DNA from: JBBQTQ01 sp038213135
Lineage (GTDB): Bacteria; Actinomycetota; Thermoleophilia; Gaiellales; Gaiellaceae
Reading direction: 5' to 3'
DNA length: 22,330 bases
Assembly: GCA_038213135.1 (NCBI GenBank)
Contig: JBBQTQ010000041.1
Span: 1-22,330, forward strand
Shown: in pieces, positions 7,362 through 15,066 of the stretch
How the letters are laid out: each line of letters starts with the position of its first letter
Numbering within the stretch: the stretch's first letter is position 1
The notes under the pieces: model-generated
The model's input: only the letters and a program-made list of their open reading frames with translations
Databases searched by the model: none
What the model was told of the DNA's origin: nothing
Translations under genes and position numbers: made by a program

Positions 7362-7424
7362 ATGCGCAAGCTCGCAAGCTTGCTTAGCCGCGCGGCTGTT
7401 GCCGGCGGCACGTCGAACTGGTAA
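7362..7424 (+). CDS. putative micro-ORF, 20 codons, with strong ribosome binding site
   Basis: ATG 7362 is preceded by a near-ideal site (GAGAGGAGTGAAAC). The frame encodes 20 residues, starting MRKLASLL and ending in GGTSNW, then TAA. The product has a basic N-terminus, an aliphatic middle and a Gly/Ser/Trp tail, like a small secreted or membrane-active peptide. It is divergent from the HD-GYP gene (starts 61 bp apart) and convergent with the small luxR gene, with a composite hairpin between them. No family is recognised. It may be a signal peptide, a leader peptide, or a chance frame after a strong SD. Confidence 0.45.
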   Translation: MRKLASLLSRAAVAGGTSNW

Positions 7425-7447
7425 GTCCGCAGGCATAGCTTCTGTTG

Positions 7448-7497
7448 TCCACATTTCTGTGACCTCCGCCTGTTGCGGGTTCCTCACAGGTTGTGGA
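7448..7497. terminator. composite imperfect hairpin between convergent genes (possible bidirectional terminator)
   Basis: Three nested pairings share one axis: TCCACA/TGTGGA (7448-7453 with 7492-7497), TGTGA/TCACA (7458-7462 with 7484-7488) and CCGC/GCGG (7466-7469 with 7475-7478). It lies between the micro-ORF (ends 7424, plus) and the luxR gene (ends 7508, minus). There is no clear U-tract on either side, so termination is inferred from position. Confidence 0.4.
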
Positions 7498-7507
7498 TTG
7501 CCTAGCG

Positions 7508-7885
7508 CTAGGTCAGGAGCCCACGCCGGAAGCCGACGGCTACGGCGTGGGCTCGAGACCGCGCTTGGAGTTTGGCGAGCAGGTGTCGGACGTGAGACTT
7601 GACAGTCTCCTCCGACAGGAACAGCCGCTTGCCGATGTCGCGGTTCACGAGGCCCTCCGAGATCAGCTGGAGGACTTCGATCTCCCGGTTCGTCGGCTCC
7701 TGTTCGAGCTCGCGGAGGGGTGCGGAGAACGGGATGATCTCAGCGCTGACGTTCGTCCGCCTCGCGGCCGCTTCGTCGAAGCGGCGCGAGTGGTCGATGT
7801 AGCGACTCAGAATCTTTTTGCGCTCAGCAGCGTCCACGGTGTGCGTATCGGCCGTGGATTGCAGCCTCTTTAGCTCCGCAAACAC
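7508..7885 (-). CDS. LuxR-type HTH regulator, 125 aa
   Basis: The C-terminal GerE HTH is clear: LEQEPTNREIEVLQLISEGL followed by VNRDIGKRLFLSEETVKSHV (about residues 60-118). The ~58-residue N-terminal part is charged and helical (AAERKKILSRYIDHSRRFDE) and does not look like a receiver domain. The start is GTG 7885; a later start is possible because no clear Shine-Dalgarno sequence is seen. It follows the last importer gene on the same strand with a 19-nt gap, so it may be the distal gene of that operon. A perfect 12-bp palindrome, CCTAGCGCTAGG (7501-7512), covers its stop codon. Confidence 0.8.
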   Translation of the reverse strand: MFAELKRLQSTADTHTVDAAERKKILSRYIDHSRRFDEAAARRTNVSAEIIPFSAPLRELEQEPTNREIEVLQLISEGLVNRDIGKRLFLSEETVKSHVRHLLAKLQARSRAHAVAVGFRRGLLT

Positions 7886-7904
7886 CCCCGTTTCAGGGAT
7901 GCGC

Positions 7905-8978
7905 CTATGTCGGAGGCGGTTCCCAGACGTTTCCGACCGTCACAGGAGCCTCGAAAACGGGCTCGACCTCGTGCGGCTGCAGCTCTCCGGCCTTGATCTG
8001 CTCGGCCCAGTGGCACGCCACGAGGTGCCCGCTGGCGAGCGTTCGCAGCTCAGGGACGTCCTCGCGGCAGCGTGTCGGCTGCACGAACGGGCAGCGCGTG
8101 TGGAAGCGACAGGCGGGCGGCGGATTCGCCGGACTCGGCAGGTCGCCGGCCAGCAGCAGTGGCTTCCGCTTGCGCTCGACGACCGGATCGGGGATCGGCA
8201 CCGCCGAGAGCAGCGAGATCGTGTACGGGTGCAGCGGGTTCGTGTAGAGCTCGTCGGCCGGCGAGACCTCGACGATCGAGCCGAGGTACATCACGACGAT
8301 CCGGTCGGAGATGTGGCGGACGACCGCGAGGTCGTGCGCGATGAACAGGTACGTAAGGTCGAACTCGTCCTGGAGCTGCTCGAGCAGGTTGATGATCTGG
8401 GCCTGGATCGAAACGTCGAGCGCCGAGACGGGCTCGTCGGCGACCACGAAGTCGGGATTCAGCGAGAGCGCCCGAGCTAGCCCGATCCGCTGGCGCTGCC
8501 CTCCCGAGAACTCGTGCGGGTAGCGGGAGGCGGCGTCCGCGGGCAGGCCGACGGTCTTCAGCAGCTCGCGGACGCGGTCGCCCGCGCCGCGCCGCCCAGC
8601 AAGCCCGTGCACCCTCATCGGCTCGGCGATGATCCGGCCCACGCTGTGCCGCGGGTTGAGCGAGGCGAATGGATCCTGGAAGACCATCTGCATCCGCCGG
8701 CGGAGCGGTCGTAGCTCGCGCTCGCTGAGGCTCGTCACGTCCTGCCCGTCGAAGGTGATCCGGCCCGAGGTCGGCTTGTAAAGCCGCAGCAACGCGCGGC
8801 CCACCGTCGACTTGCCGCAGCCCGACTCGCCGACGAGCCCGAGCGTCTCGCCGCGCCTGATCTCGAACGTGACCCCGTCGACGGCCTTGATGTCGCCGAT
8901 ATGGCGATCGAGCACGATCCCGCTGCGGATAGGGAAGTAGACCCTGAGGTCGTCGACCTCAACGAGGTTCTCGTTCAC
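7905..8978 (-). CDS. dppF: peptide-type ABC importer ATPase 2 (DppF/OppF-like)
   Basis: A 357-aa ATPase of the oligopeptide/dipeptide/nickel importer family. It shows Walker A GESGCGKST, the MVFQDPFASLNPRHSVG Q-loop segment typical of OppF/DppF, signature FSGGQRQR, Walker B FVVADEP and the switch His in IAHDLAVV. The C-terminal oligopeptide-type extension contains PACRFHTRCPFVQPTRC, whose cysteines bind an Fe-S cluster in some homologues. The start is GTG 8978, overlapping the upstream ATPase stop as GTGA; a longer open frame to 9308 lies over the upstream gene and was rejected. It works as a heterodimer with the upstream ATPase. Substrate specificity cannot be read from sequence. Confidence 0.92.
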   Translation of the reverse strand: MNENLVEVDDLRVYFPIRSGIVLDRHIGDIKAVDGVTFEIRRGETLGLVGESGCGKSTVGRALLRLYKPTSGRITFDGQDVTSLSERELRPLRRRMQMVFQDPFASLNPRHSVGRIIAEPMRVHGLAGRRGAGDRVRELLKTVGLPADAASRYPHEFSGGQRQRIGLARALSLNPDFVVADEPVSALDVSIQAQIINLLEQLQDEFDLTYLFIAHDLAVVRHISDRIVVMYLGSIVEVSPADELYTNPLHPYTISLLSAVPIPDPVVERKRKPLLLAGDLPSPANPPPACRFHTRCPFVQPTRCREDVPELRTLASGHLVACHWAEQIKAGELQPHEVEPVFEAPVTVGNVWEPPPT

Positions 8979-9973
8979 GCGACGCTCCCCGCCCATTCCT
9001 CGGCCGGCACCGGGTTGAAGCAGGCGACCCAGTGGCCGGGCTCGAGCTCGCGAAGCGGCGGCACCGACATCCGAGACTCCTCGACCTCGTAGCGGCAGCG
9101 GGGCTGAAACGGGCAGGCGCTGGGCTGCGAGAGCATGTCGCGGGGGGCGCCCTCGATCGGCTGGAGCTTCCCGCGGCGGGTCGCGTCGAGCCTGGGCACG
9201 CTCTGCAAGAGGCCGAGCGTGTACGGGTGCCGCGGCGTCGCGAAGATCTGCTCGGCCGAGCCCGTCTCCATGAACATGCCGCCGTACATCACGTTGACGC
9301 GCTCGCACGTGCCGGCCACGACGCCGAGGTCGTGGGTGATCAGGACCAGCGCCGTCTTGCGGTCGACGACGAGGTTGCGGAGTACGTCCAGGATCTGCGC
9401 CTGGATCGTGACATCGAGGGCCGTCGTCGGCTCGTCGGCGATCAGCACCTTCGGCTCACAGGCGAGCGCGATCGCGATCATCGCGCGCTGGCGCATTCCG
9501 CCCGAGAACTGGTGCGGGTAGTCGCCGACGCGGGCCGCTGCGCTAGGAATCCCGACCTGGTCGAGCAACTCGATCGCACGGAGGGTCGCCGCCTTGCGCT
9601 CGAGCCCGAAGTGCGTCTCGAGCGGCTCGACGATCTGCCGCCCGATCGTCAGCACCGGGTTCAGGCTCGTCATCGGGTCCTGGAAGATCATCGCGATGTC
9701 CTTGCCGCGGATCCCGCGCAGCTCCTTGTCGGGCAGCTGAAGCAGGTCGCGGCCCTGGAACATCGCGGAGCCCGCTACGACCCGGCCGGCGCGGGGCAAG
9801 ATCCCGAGCAGCGCGAGCGAGGTGACGCTCTTGCCGCAGCCCGATTCGCCGACGATGCCGAGCGTCTCGCCCTCCGAGACCTCGAAGGAGACGCCGTTGA
9901 CGGCGTAGACCTGGCCACGCGCCGTCCAGAACTGCACCTCCAGGCCCTCGACCTGGAGCAGCGGCTCAGCCAC
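8975..9973 (-). CDS. dppD: peptide-type ABC importer ATPase 1 (DppD/OppD-like)
   Basis: A 332-aa ATPase with Walker A GESGCGKSV, Q-loop IFQDPMTSLNPVLTIG, signature FSGGMRQRAMIAIAL, Walker B VLIADEPTTALDV and H-loop ITHDLGVV. The C-terminal Cys-rich tail is ACPFQPRCRYE. The signature, FSGGMRQR versus FSGGQRQR in the partner, is the standard difference between the D and F subunits. The start is GTG 9973, overlapping the end of the permease gene by 8 bp; the next ATPase overlaps its end by GTGA. Overlaps on both sides indicate translational coupling and near-equal amounts of the two ATPases. Confidence 0.92.
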   Translation of the reverse strand: MAEPLLQVEGLEVQFWTARGQVYAVNGVSFEVSEGETLGIVGESGCGKSVTSLALLGILPRAGRVVAGSAMFQGRDLLQLPDKELRGIRGKDIAMIFQDPMTSLNPVLTIGRQIVEPLETHFGLERKAATLRAIELLDQVGIPSAAARVGDYPHQFSGGMRQRAMIAIALACEPKVLIADEPTTALDVTIQAQILDVLRNLVVDRKTALVLITHDLGVVAGTCERVNVMYGGMFMETGSAEQIFATPRHPYTLGLLQSVPRLDATRRGKLQPIEGAPRDMLSQPSACPFQPRCRYEVEESRMSVPPLRELEPGHWVACFNPVPAEEWAGSVA

Positions 9974-10921
9974 TCGTCTTGGCCTTCGCCAGCTTGAAGC
10001 GGCCGATACGACCGACGCGCCCGCGGAGCTTCGGGTCGAGCGCCTCGCGCAGCCCGTCGCCGATCAGGTTGAACCCGAGCACCGAGAGGACAATCGCGAC
10101 ACCCGGGATGATCGCCAGGAACGGCGCGCTCTGCAGGTAGAGGTCGACCTGGGTGAGCATCGTTCCCCACTCCGGCGTGCCCGGATCCTGCGGGCCAAGG
10201 CCGAGGAAGCCGAGGCCGGCGACGTCGATGATCGCCGTGGCCATCGCGAGCGTCCCCTGCACGATTACCGGCGAGATCGCGTTGGGGAGGATGTGCGAGA
10301 AGAGGATCTGCCGCTTGCGCGCGCCCACCGCCCGCGCGGCGAGCACGAAGTCCTGCTCCCGCTGCGCCAGCACCGATCCTCGTAACAGGCGCGCGAAGAC
10401 CGGAACGTTCGCAACCCCGACCGCAATCATGATCTGGTAGAGCCCCGGCCCGAGCGCGGCGACGATCCCGATCGCGAGGAGCAGCCCCGGGATCGCGAGC
10501 ATGATGTCCATCATCCGCATGATCAGCGAGTCGATAAAGCCGCCGATGTAACCGGCGATCGACCCGAGCAGCAGGCCGATCGACAGGCCCGCGATCACCG
10601 AGACGACGCCGATCTCGAGCGAGAAGCGCGCGCCGTAGAGGATGCGCGAGAGCTCGTCGCGCCCGAGCTGGTCGACGCCGAACCAGTGGGCCGAGCTGGG
10701 CCCCGGGCAGCAGCCGTTGGCGACGAGCAGGATGTTCTGGTCCTTCGGCGCGTAGGGCGCGATCAGCGGCGCGAAGAGCGCGATCACCACGAACGCACCG
10801 ACGAGGAAGAAGCCCACGAGCGCCGCCGGGTTCCGCCGTAGCCGCTGCCAGGCGTCCGACCAGAGCCCCCCGGTCGACGCGCCGAGCTGGATCTCTCGGG
10901 ATTCGAGCTCGGCGATCGACA

Positions 10922-10922
<1 letters not shown>
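9966..10922 (-). CDS. dppC: peptide-type ABC importer permease (DppC/OppC-like)
   Basis: A 318-aa permease with an N-terminal OppC-type segment (WQRLRRNPAALVGFFLVGAF), six predicted membrane helices and the EAA loop LAARAVGARKRQILFSHILP. A periplasmic loop after helix 1 contains the HWFGVDQLGRDELSRILYGA motif characteristic of DppC/OppC/NikC. The start is ATG 10922, sharing one base with the upstream permease stop (TGATG). It pairs with DppB in the membrane to form the pore. The C-terminus is basic (GRVGRIGRFKLAKAK). Confidence 0.93.
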
Positions 10923-11929
<1,007 letters not shown>

Positions 11930-11961
11930 CTAGTCGTCCGCCGGCTCTTTCTCTTAGCTCA

Positions 11962-13626
11962 CTACGCCCCGTAGGAGACGGTTGCGAACGACTCCAGCGA
12001 GACCGGGCTCGGCGCGTAGCCGTTGACGTTCTTCTGGAACGCCAGCGCCGGCTTGCTGTGGACGTACGGAACCATCGGGAGGTACTTCATGATCGCGATC
12101 TCTGCCTGCTGGTACAGCTTGTCGCGCTTCGCCAGGTCGGTCTCCGCGTCTGCCCTTGCGAGCAGCTTGAAGAGCGTCCCGTTGTTGAACCCGAACTGCG
12201 GATTGAACGCACCGAAGTGGACGTTGACGAAGTTGGCCGGGTCACCGAAGTCGCCCGTCCAGCCGAGCAGGTAGACCTCCGCCTTGCCGCTCTGGACGCC
12301 GGCCAGGTAGTCCGGCCGCCACGGAGAGCTCTTGAACGTGACCTTGAAGCCGGCCTTCTCGAGCCCGGCGCCGAAGGCCTCCGCGTTCCGCTGCGGATCC
12401 GGCATATACGGCCGCGAGACGCTCGTCGGGTACCAGAACTCGATCGGCACCGGCGTCGTCAGCCCCGCCTGCTTCAGCAGCGCGATCGACTTCGCCGGGT
12501 CGTACGAGTACTGCGGAACGCCCGAGTGCGCATAGCCGACAAGCGATGTCGGCAGGAACTGGTCGGCCACCTCGCCGCGCCCCGCGTAGAACGCCTTCAC
12601 GACCGTCGAGCGGTCGAGCCCGTACGCCAGAGCCCGGCGGACGAGGATGTTGTTCATCGGCGGGATCGACTGGTTGATCCCGACGTAGCCGACGTTGAAC
12701 GCCGGGCGGTCGAGGACCTTCAGCTTGCTGCTGCTCTTGACCGTGGCGATGTCCTGCGGCGCTACGAGGTCGTAGCCCTGGATCTCACCGGTCTGCAGCG
12801 CCTGCAACCTCGCTGCGTTGTCGGCGATCGGCCGGATGATGATCCGCTGCAGCTTCGCCTTCGGCCCCCAGTACGTCGGGTTGGCATCGAGCTCGAGCTT
12901 GTTCCCGACCTGCCACGACTTCAGCATGTAGGGGCCCGTCCCGATCGGATGCTGCGTGCCGAACGTGCCGGCGGGATGGAAGACGCCGTTCGAGTCGACC
13001 GTGCCGGCATCGGCCTTGTACTTCACGAGCGCCGTCGGGCTCGCCATGCCGAAATTCGTCAACGCCAGCGCGCCGAGGAACGAGGTCGAGCGGCGAGTCA
13101 GGTTGATCGTCGCCGTGCGGTCCTTGTTGGCCTTGCAGCTCTTGTACAGAGCCTTGTCCGGCCCGGGGTTCCCCGAAGCGGGATGCGCGAAGCCGCCGAA
13201 GACCGTGTTCCAGTAGTAGGTGACGGAGCTGTTCTGGAGCGGCCCCGGGAAGTTGAACCAGCGGTTGAAGTTGAAGCAGACCGCCGCGGCGTTGAACGCC
13301 GTGCCGTCCTGGAACTTCACGCCCTGGCGCAGCGTGAACGTCCAGGAGAGACCGTCCTTGCTCGCCTTCCAGCTCGTCGCGAGCAGCGGGATGATCTGGG
13401 TACTGCCCGCCTTGAGACCGACGAGGCCCTGGAAGATCTGGTCGACCACGCGAAGCGACTCGCCGTCCGAAACTAGTGGCCCGTCGATGATCACCGGATC
13501 AGAGGCCCCGGCGAAGACGAGCGCGTTACTCGCAGTCTTGTTCTGGCCGCCGGCGGTGCTGTAGCCCACGAGTGACAGGGCCACGAGCAGCGCAAGCGGC
13601 GCAAACCACTTGATCTTTCCCCTCAC
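11962..13626 (-). CDS. dppA: peptide-type ABC importer substrate-binding protein (SBP_bac_5, DppA/OppA-like)
   Basis: A 554-aa extracytoplasmic solute-binding protein. Family features include LSWTFTLRQGVKFQDGTAFNAAAV, NPTYWGPK, VRRALAYGLDRSTVVKAFYAGRG and LLGWTGDFGDPANF. It starts with GTG 13626 preceded by a strong Shine-Dalgarno sequence (AAGGAGGG, 13637-13630). The N-terminus is a signal peptide (MRGKIKWFAPLALLVALSLV), but the lipobox position reads LVGY instead of LVGC, so it may not be lipidated. It is the first gene of the importer operon and separated from dppB by a hairpin, which fits higher expression of the binding protein than of the membrane parts. The ligand may be peptides or another compound. 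Confidence 0.92.
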   Translation of the reverse strand: MRGKIKWFAPLALLVALSLVGYSTAGGQNKTASNALVFAGASDPVIIDGPLVSDGESLRVVDQIFQGLVGLKAGSTQIIPLLATSWKASKDGLSWTFTLRQGVKFQDGTAFNAAAVCFNFNRWFNFPGPLQNSSVTYYWNTVFGGFAHPASGNPGPDKALYKSCKANKDRTATINLTRRSTSFLGALALTNFGMASPTALVKYKADAGTVDSNGVFHPAGTFGTQHPIGTGPYMLKSWQVGNKLELDANPTYWGPKAKLQRIIIRPIADNAARLQALQTGEIQGYDLVAPQDIATVKSSSKLKVLDRPAFNVGYVGINQSIPPMNNILVRRALAYGLDRSTVVKAFYAGRGEVADQFLPTSLVGYAHSGVPQYSYDPAKSIALLKQAGLTTPVPIEFWYPTSVSRPYMPDPQRNAEAFGAGLEKAGFKVTFKSSPWRPDYLAGVQSGKAEVYLLGWTGDFGDPANFVNVHFGAFNPQFGFNNGTLFKLLARADAETDLAKRDKLYQQAEIAIMKYLPMVPYVHSKPALAFQKNVNGYAPSPVSLESFATVSYGA

Positions 13627-13629
13627 ATT

Positions 13630-13637
13630 CCCTCCTT
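13630..13637 (-). promoter_or_regulatory. strong ribosome binding site of the substrate-binding protein gene
   Basis: AAGGAGGG on the minus strand lies 3 nt before GTG 13626 when counted from its last G (about 5 nt from the AGGAG core). It is the clearest Shine-Dalgarno sequence of the importer operon and decides this GTG as the start. Confidence 0.75.
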
Positions 13638-13695
13638 GTTGCGGTTCTGCCGGTATTTAAGAGGAAAAGACGACCGCGGACCAGGAAGGTTGGGT

Positions 13696-13722
13696 GAGGG
13701 ACAGGGCAAAGCCCTGTCCCTC
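13696..13722 (-). terminator. strong hairpin downstream of the sigma factor gene
   Basis: GAGGGACAGGGC (13696-13707) and GCCCTGTCCCTC (13711-13722) pair perfectly over 12 bp with a 3-nt loop. It lies 26 bp after the sigma factor stop and upstream of the importer operon. A U-run is missing on the minus strand, so it may terminate with help or act as a transcript-stabilising hairpin. A family of dispersed palindromes is another possibility. Confidence 0.6.
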
Positions 13723-13748
13723 GGTCTCAGCTGACCTACGGCGGGTTG

Positions 13749-14807
13749 CTAAGCGGCGACGCTTTGCAGCTCGCGCAGCGCGGCGAGCCGGGCGAGTGCC
13801 TGGCCCTCCAGCTGGCGGACCCGCTCACGGGTCAGGTCGAGCTCCTGGCCGATCGCCTCGAGCGTCCACGGCTCGCCCTCGAAGCCGAAGCGAAGCTCGA
13901 GGATCCTCCGCTCACGCTCGGGAAGGGCGTCGAGCGCCTTGCGGACGCCCTGTCGCTTCAGCGACTCCTCGGCCTCCTCGAACGGATCGGCAGCCTCACG
14001 GTCGGCGAAGAGATCGCCGAGCTCACCTTCGTCGTCGGCGCCGACCGTCTGGTTCAGCGAAACGGATGCCTGCGCGGCGCCGAGCGCCTCGTCCACGTGC
14101 TGGATCGGCAGGCCAGTCGCCTCGGCGAGCTCCTGCTTCGTCGCCTCGCGGCCCAGCTCGACCTCGAGCCGGCGCGCGGCGCGGCCGAGCTTCTGCTGGC
14201 GCTCGACGACGTGAACGGGCACGCGGATCGTGCGCGCGTGGTTGGCGACCGCACGCTGCACGGACTGGCGAATCCACCAGGTGGCGTACGTCGAGAACTT
14301 GTAGCCGCGGCGCCAGTCGAACTTCTCGACCGCGCGGTTCAGGCCGAGTGTGCCCTCCTGGATCAGATCGAGGAACGGGACACCGAGGCCGCGGTAGCCC
14401 TTGGCGATCGAGACCACGAGTCGGAGGTTCGACTCGATCATCCGGCGCTTGGCGACAGGATCGCCGCGCTCGATCTGCTTCGCGAGCGTGACCTCTTCGG
14501 CCGCGGTCAGCAGCTTGTGACGCCCGACGTCGGCCAGGAAGAGCTGCAGGCTGTCTGCGCTCGCGCTGACTTCGTCGACCTTGAGGTTGAGCGCAGGGGC
14601 CTCTTCCTCGACCTTGGGACGGCCGACTTCGAGCCCGATCGTCTGGAGCTCGACCGTGAGCTGCTCGACCTCCTCGTCGGCGAGGTCGTTCTCGAGCGCC
14701 AGGGCCTCGAGCTCTGCGGGCTCGACGAAGCCGCGCTCCTCGGCGGCTTCGAGCATCACGCGCGCCTGATCGCTTTCGAGCAGTTCGGTCAACTGATTCT
14801 GGGTCAA
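13749..14807 (-). CDS. RNA polymerase sigma-70 factor, primary (RpoD/SigA) type
   Basis: A 352-aa group 1/2 sigma factor. An acidic N-terminal section (1-80) resembles a reduced region 1.1. Region 1.2 is DSLQLFLADVGRHKLLTAAEE (about 85-105). Region 2 is NLRLVVSIAKGYRGLGVPFL, then DLIQEGTLGLNRAVEKFDW and YKFSTYATWWIRQSVQRAV (127-187). Region 3 covers about 205-270. Region 4 is LELRFGFEGEPWTLEAIGQE, then LDLTRERVRQLE (303-334). The start is TTG 14807; AAGGA lies about 15 nt upstream, longer than ideal. Whether it is the essential housekeeping factor or a paralogue (HrdB/SigB-like) cannot be decided here. It is transcribed alone between two hairpin/intergenic regions. Confidence 0.92.
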   Translation of the reverse strand: MTQNQLTELLESDQARVMLEAAEERGFVEPAELEALALENDLADEEVEQLTVELQTIGLEVGRPKVEEEAPALNLKVDEVSASADSLQLFLADVGRHKLLTAAEEVTLAKQIERGDPVAKRRMIESNLRLVVSIAKGYRGLGVPFLDLIQEGTLGLNRAVEKFDWRRGYKFSTYATWWIRQSVQRAVANHARTIRVPVHVVERQQKLGRAARRLEVELGREATKQELAEATGLPIQHVDEALGAAQASVSLNQTVGADDEGELGDLFADREAADPFEEAEESLKRQGVRKALDALPERERRILELRFGFEGEPWTLEAIGQELDLTRERVRQLEGQALARLAALRELQSVAA

Positions 14808-15066
14808 GTGGTGATCGCGTCCTTTCGTGCTGCTCTCAAAGGGCGGCCTTCATCGCCCTGGGTGCCTTTCTGACTCTAAGTTGAATCTCCTCGTACCGCC
14901 AGGGGTAGTTCCCGCCGAATACGCAACAAAACTGTCAACGATGAGCGCCCGATCTGTATTTCGCCGCCGGCGCCAAGACGGTTTCCGGTGGGCTTGCTGG
15001 GCTTTCGTAGAAGAGGACGCAGGCGATGCCCGAAGGTTTGCAGAGCGGTGTTAAGCCTTCGTGAAG

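Noticed and set aside
8979..9308. Upstream extension of the second ATPase to 9308
   Set aside because: The extension overlaps the conserved C-terminal part of the first ATPase; the GTGA overlap at 8978 is the natural start.
14933..14938. TTGACA on the minus strand upstream of the sigma factor as a promoter
   Set aside because: No acceptable -10 hexamer at 16-18 bp spacing was found, so it remains an isolated -35-like hexamer.
14808..15066. Small open frames in the gap between sigma factor and topoisomerase
   Set aside because: No Shine-Dalgarno sequence, Arg/Ser-rich shadow composition, and no recognisable motif; the gap probably holds the sigma factor promoter.
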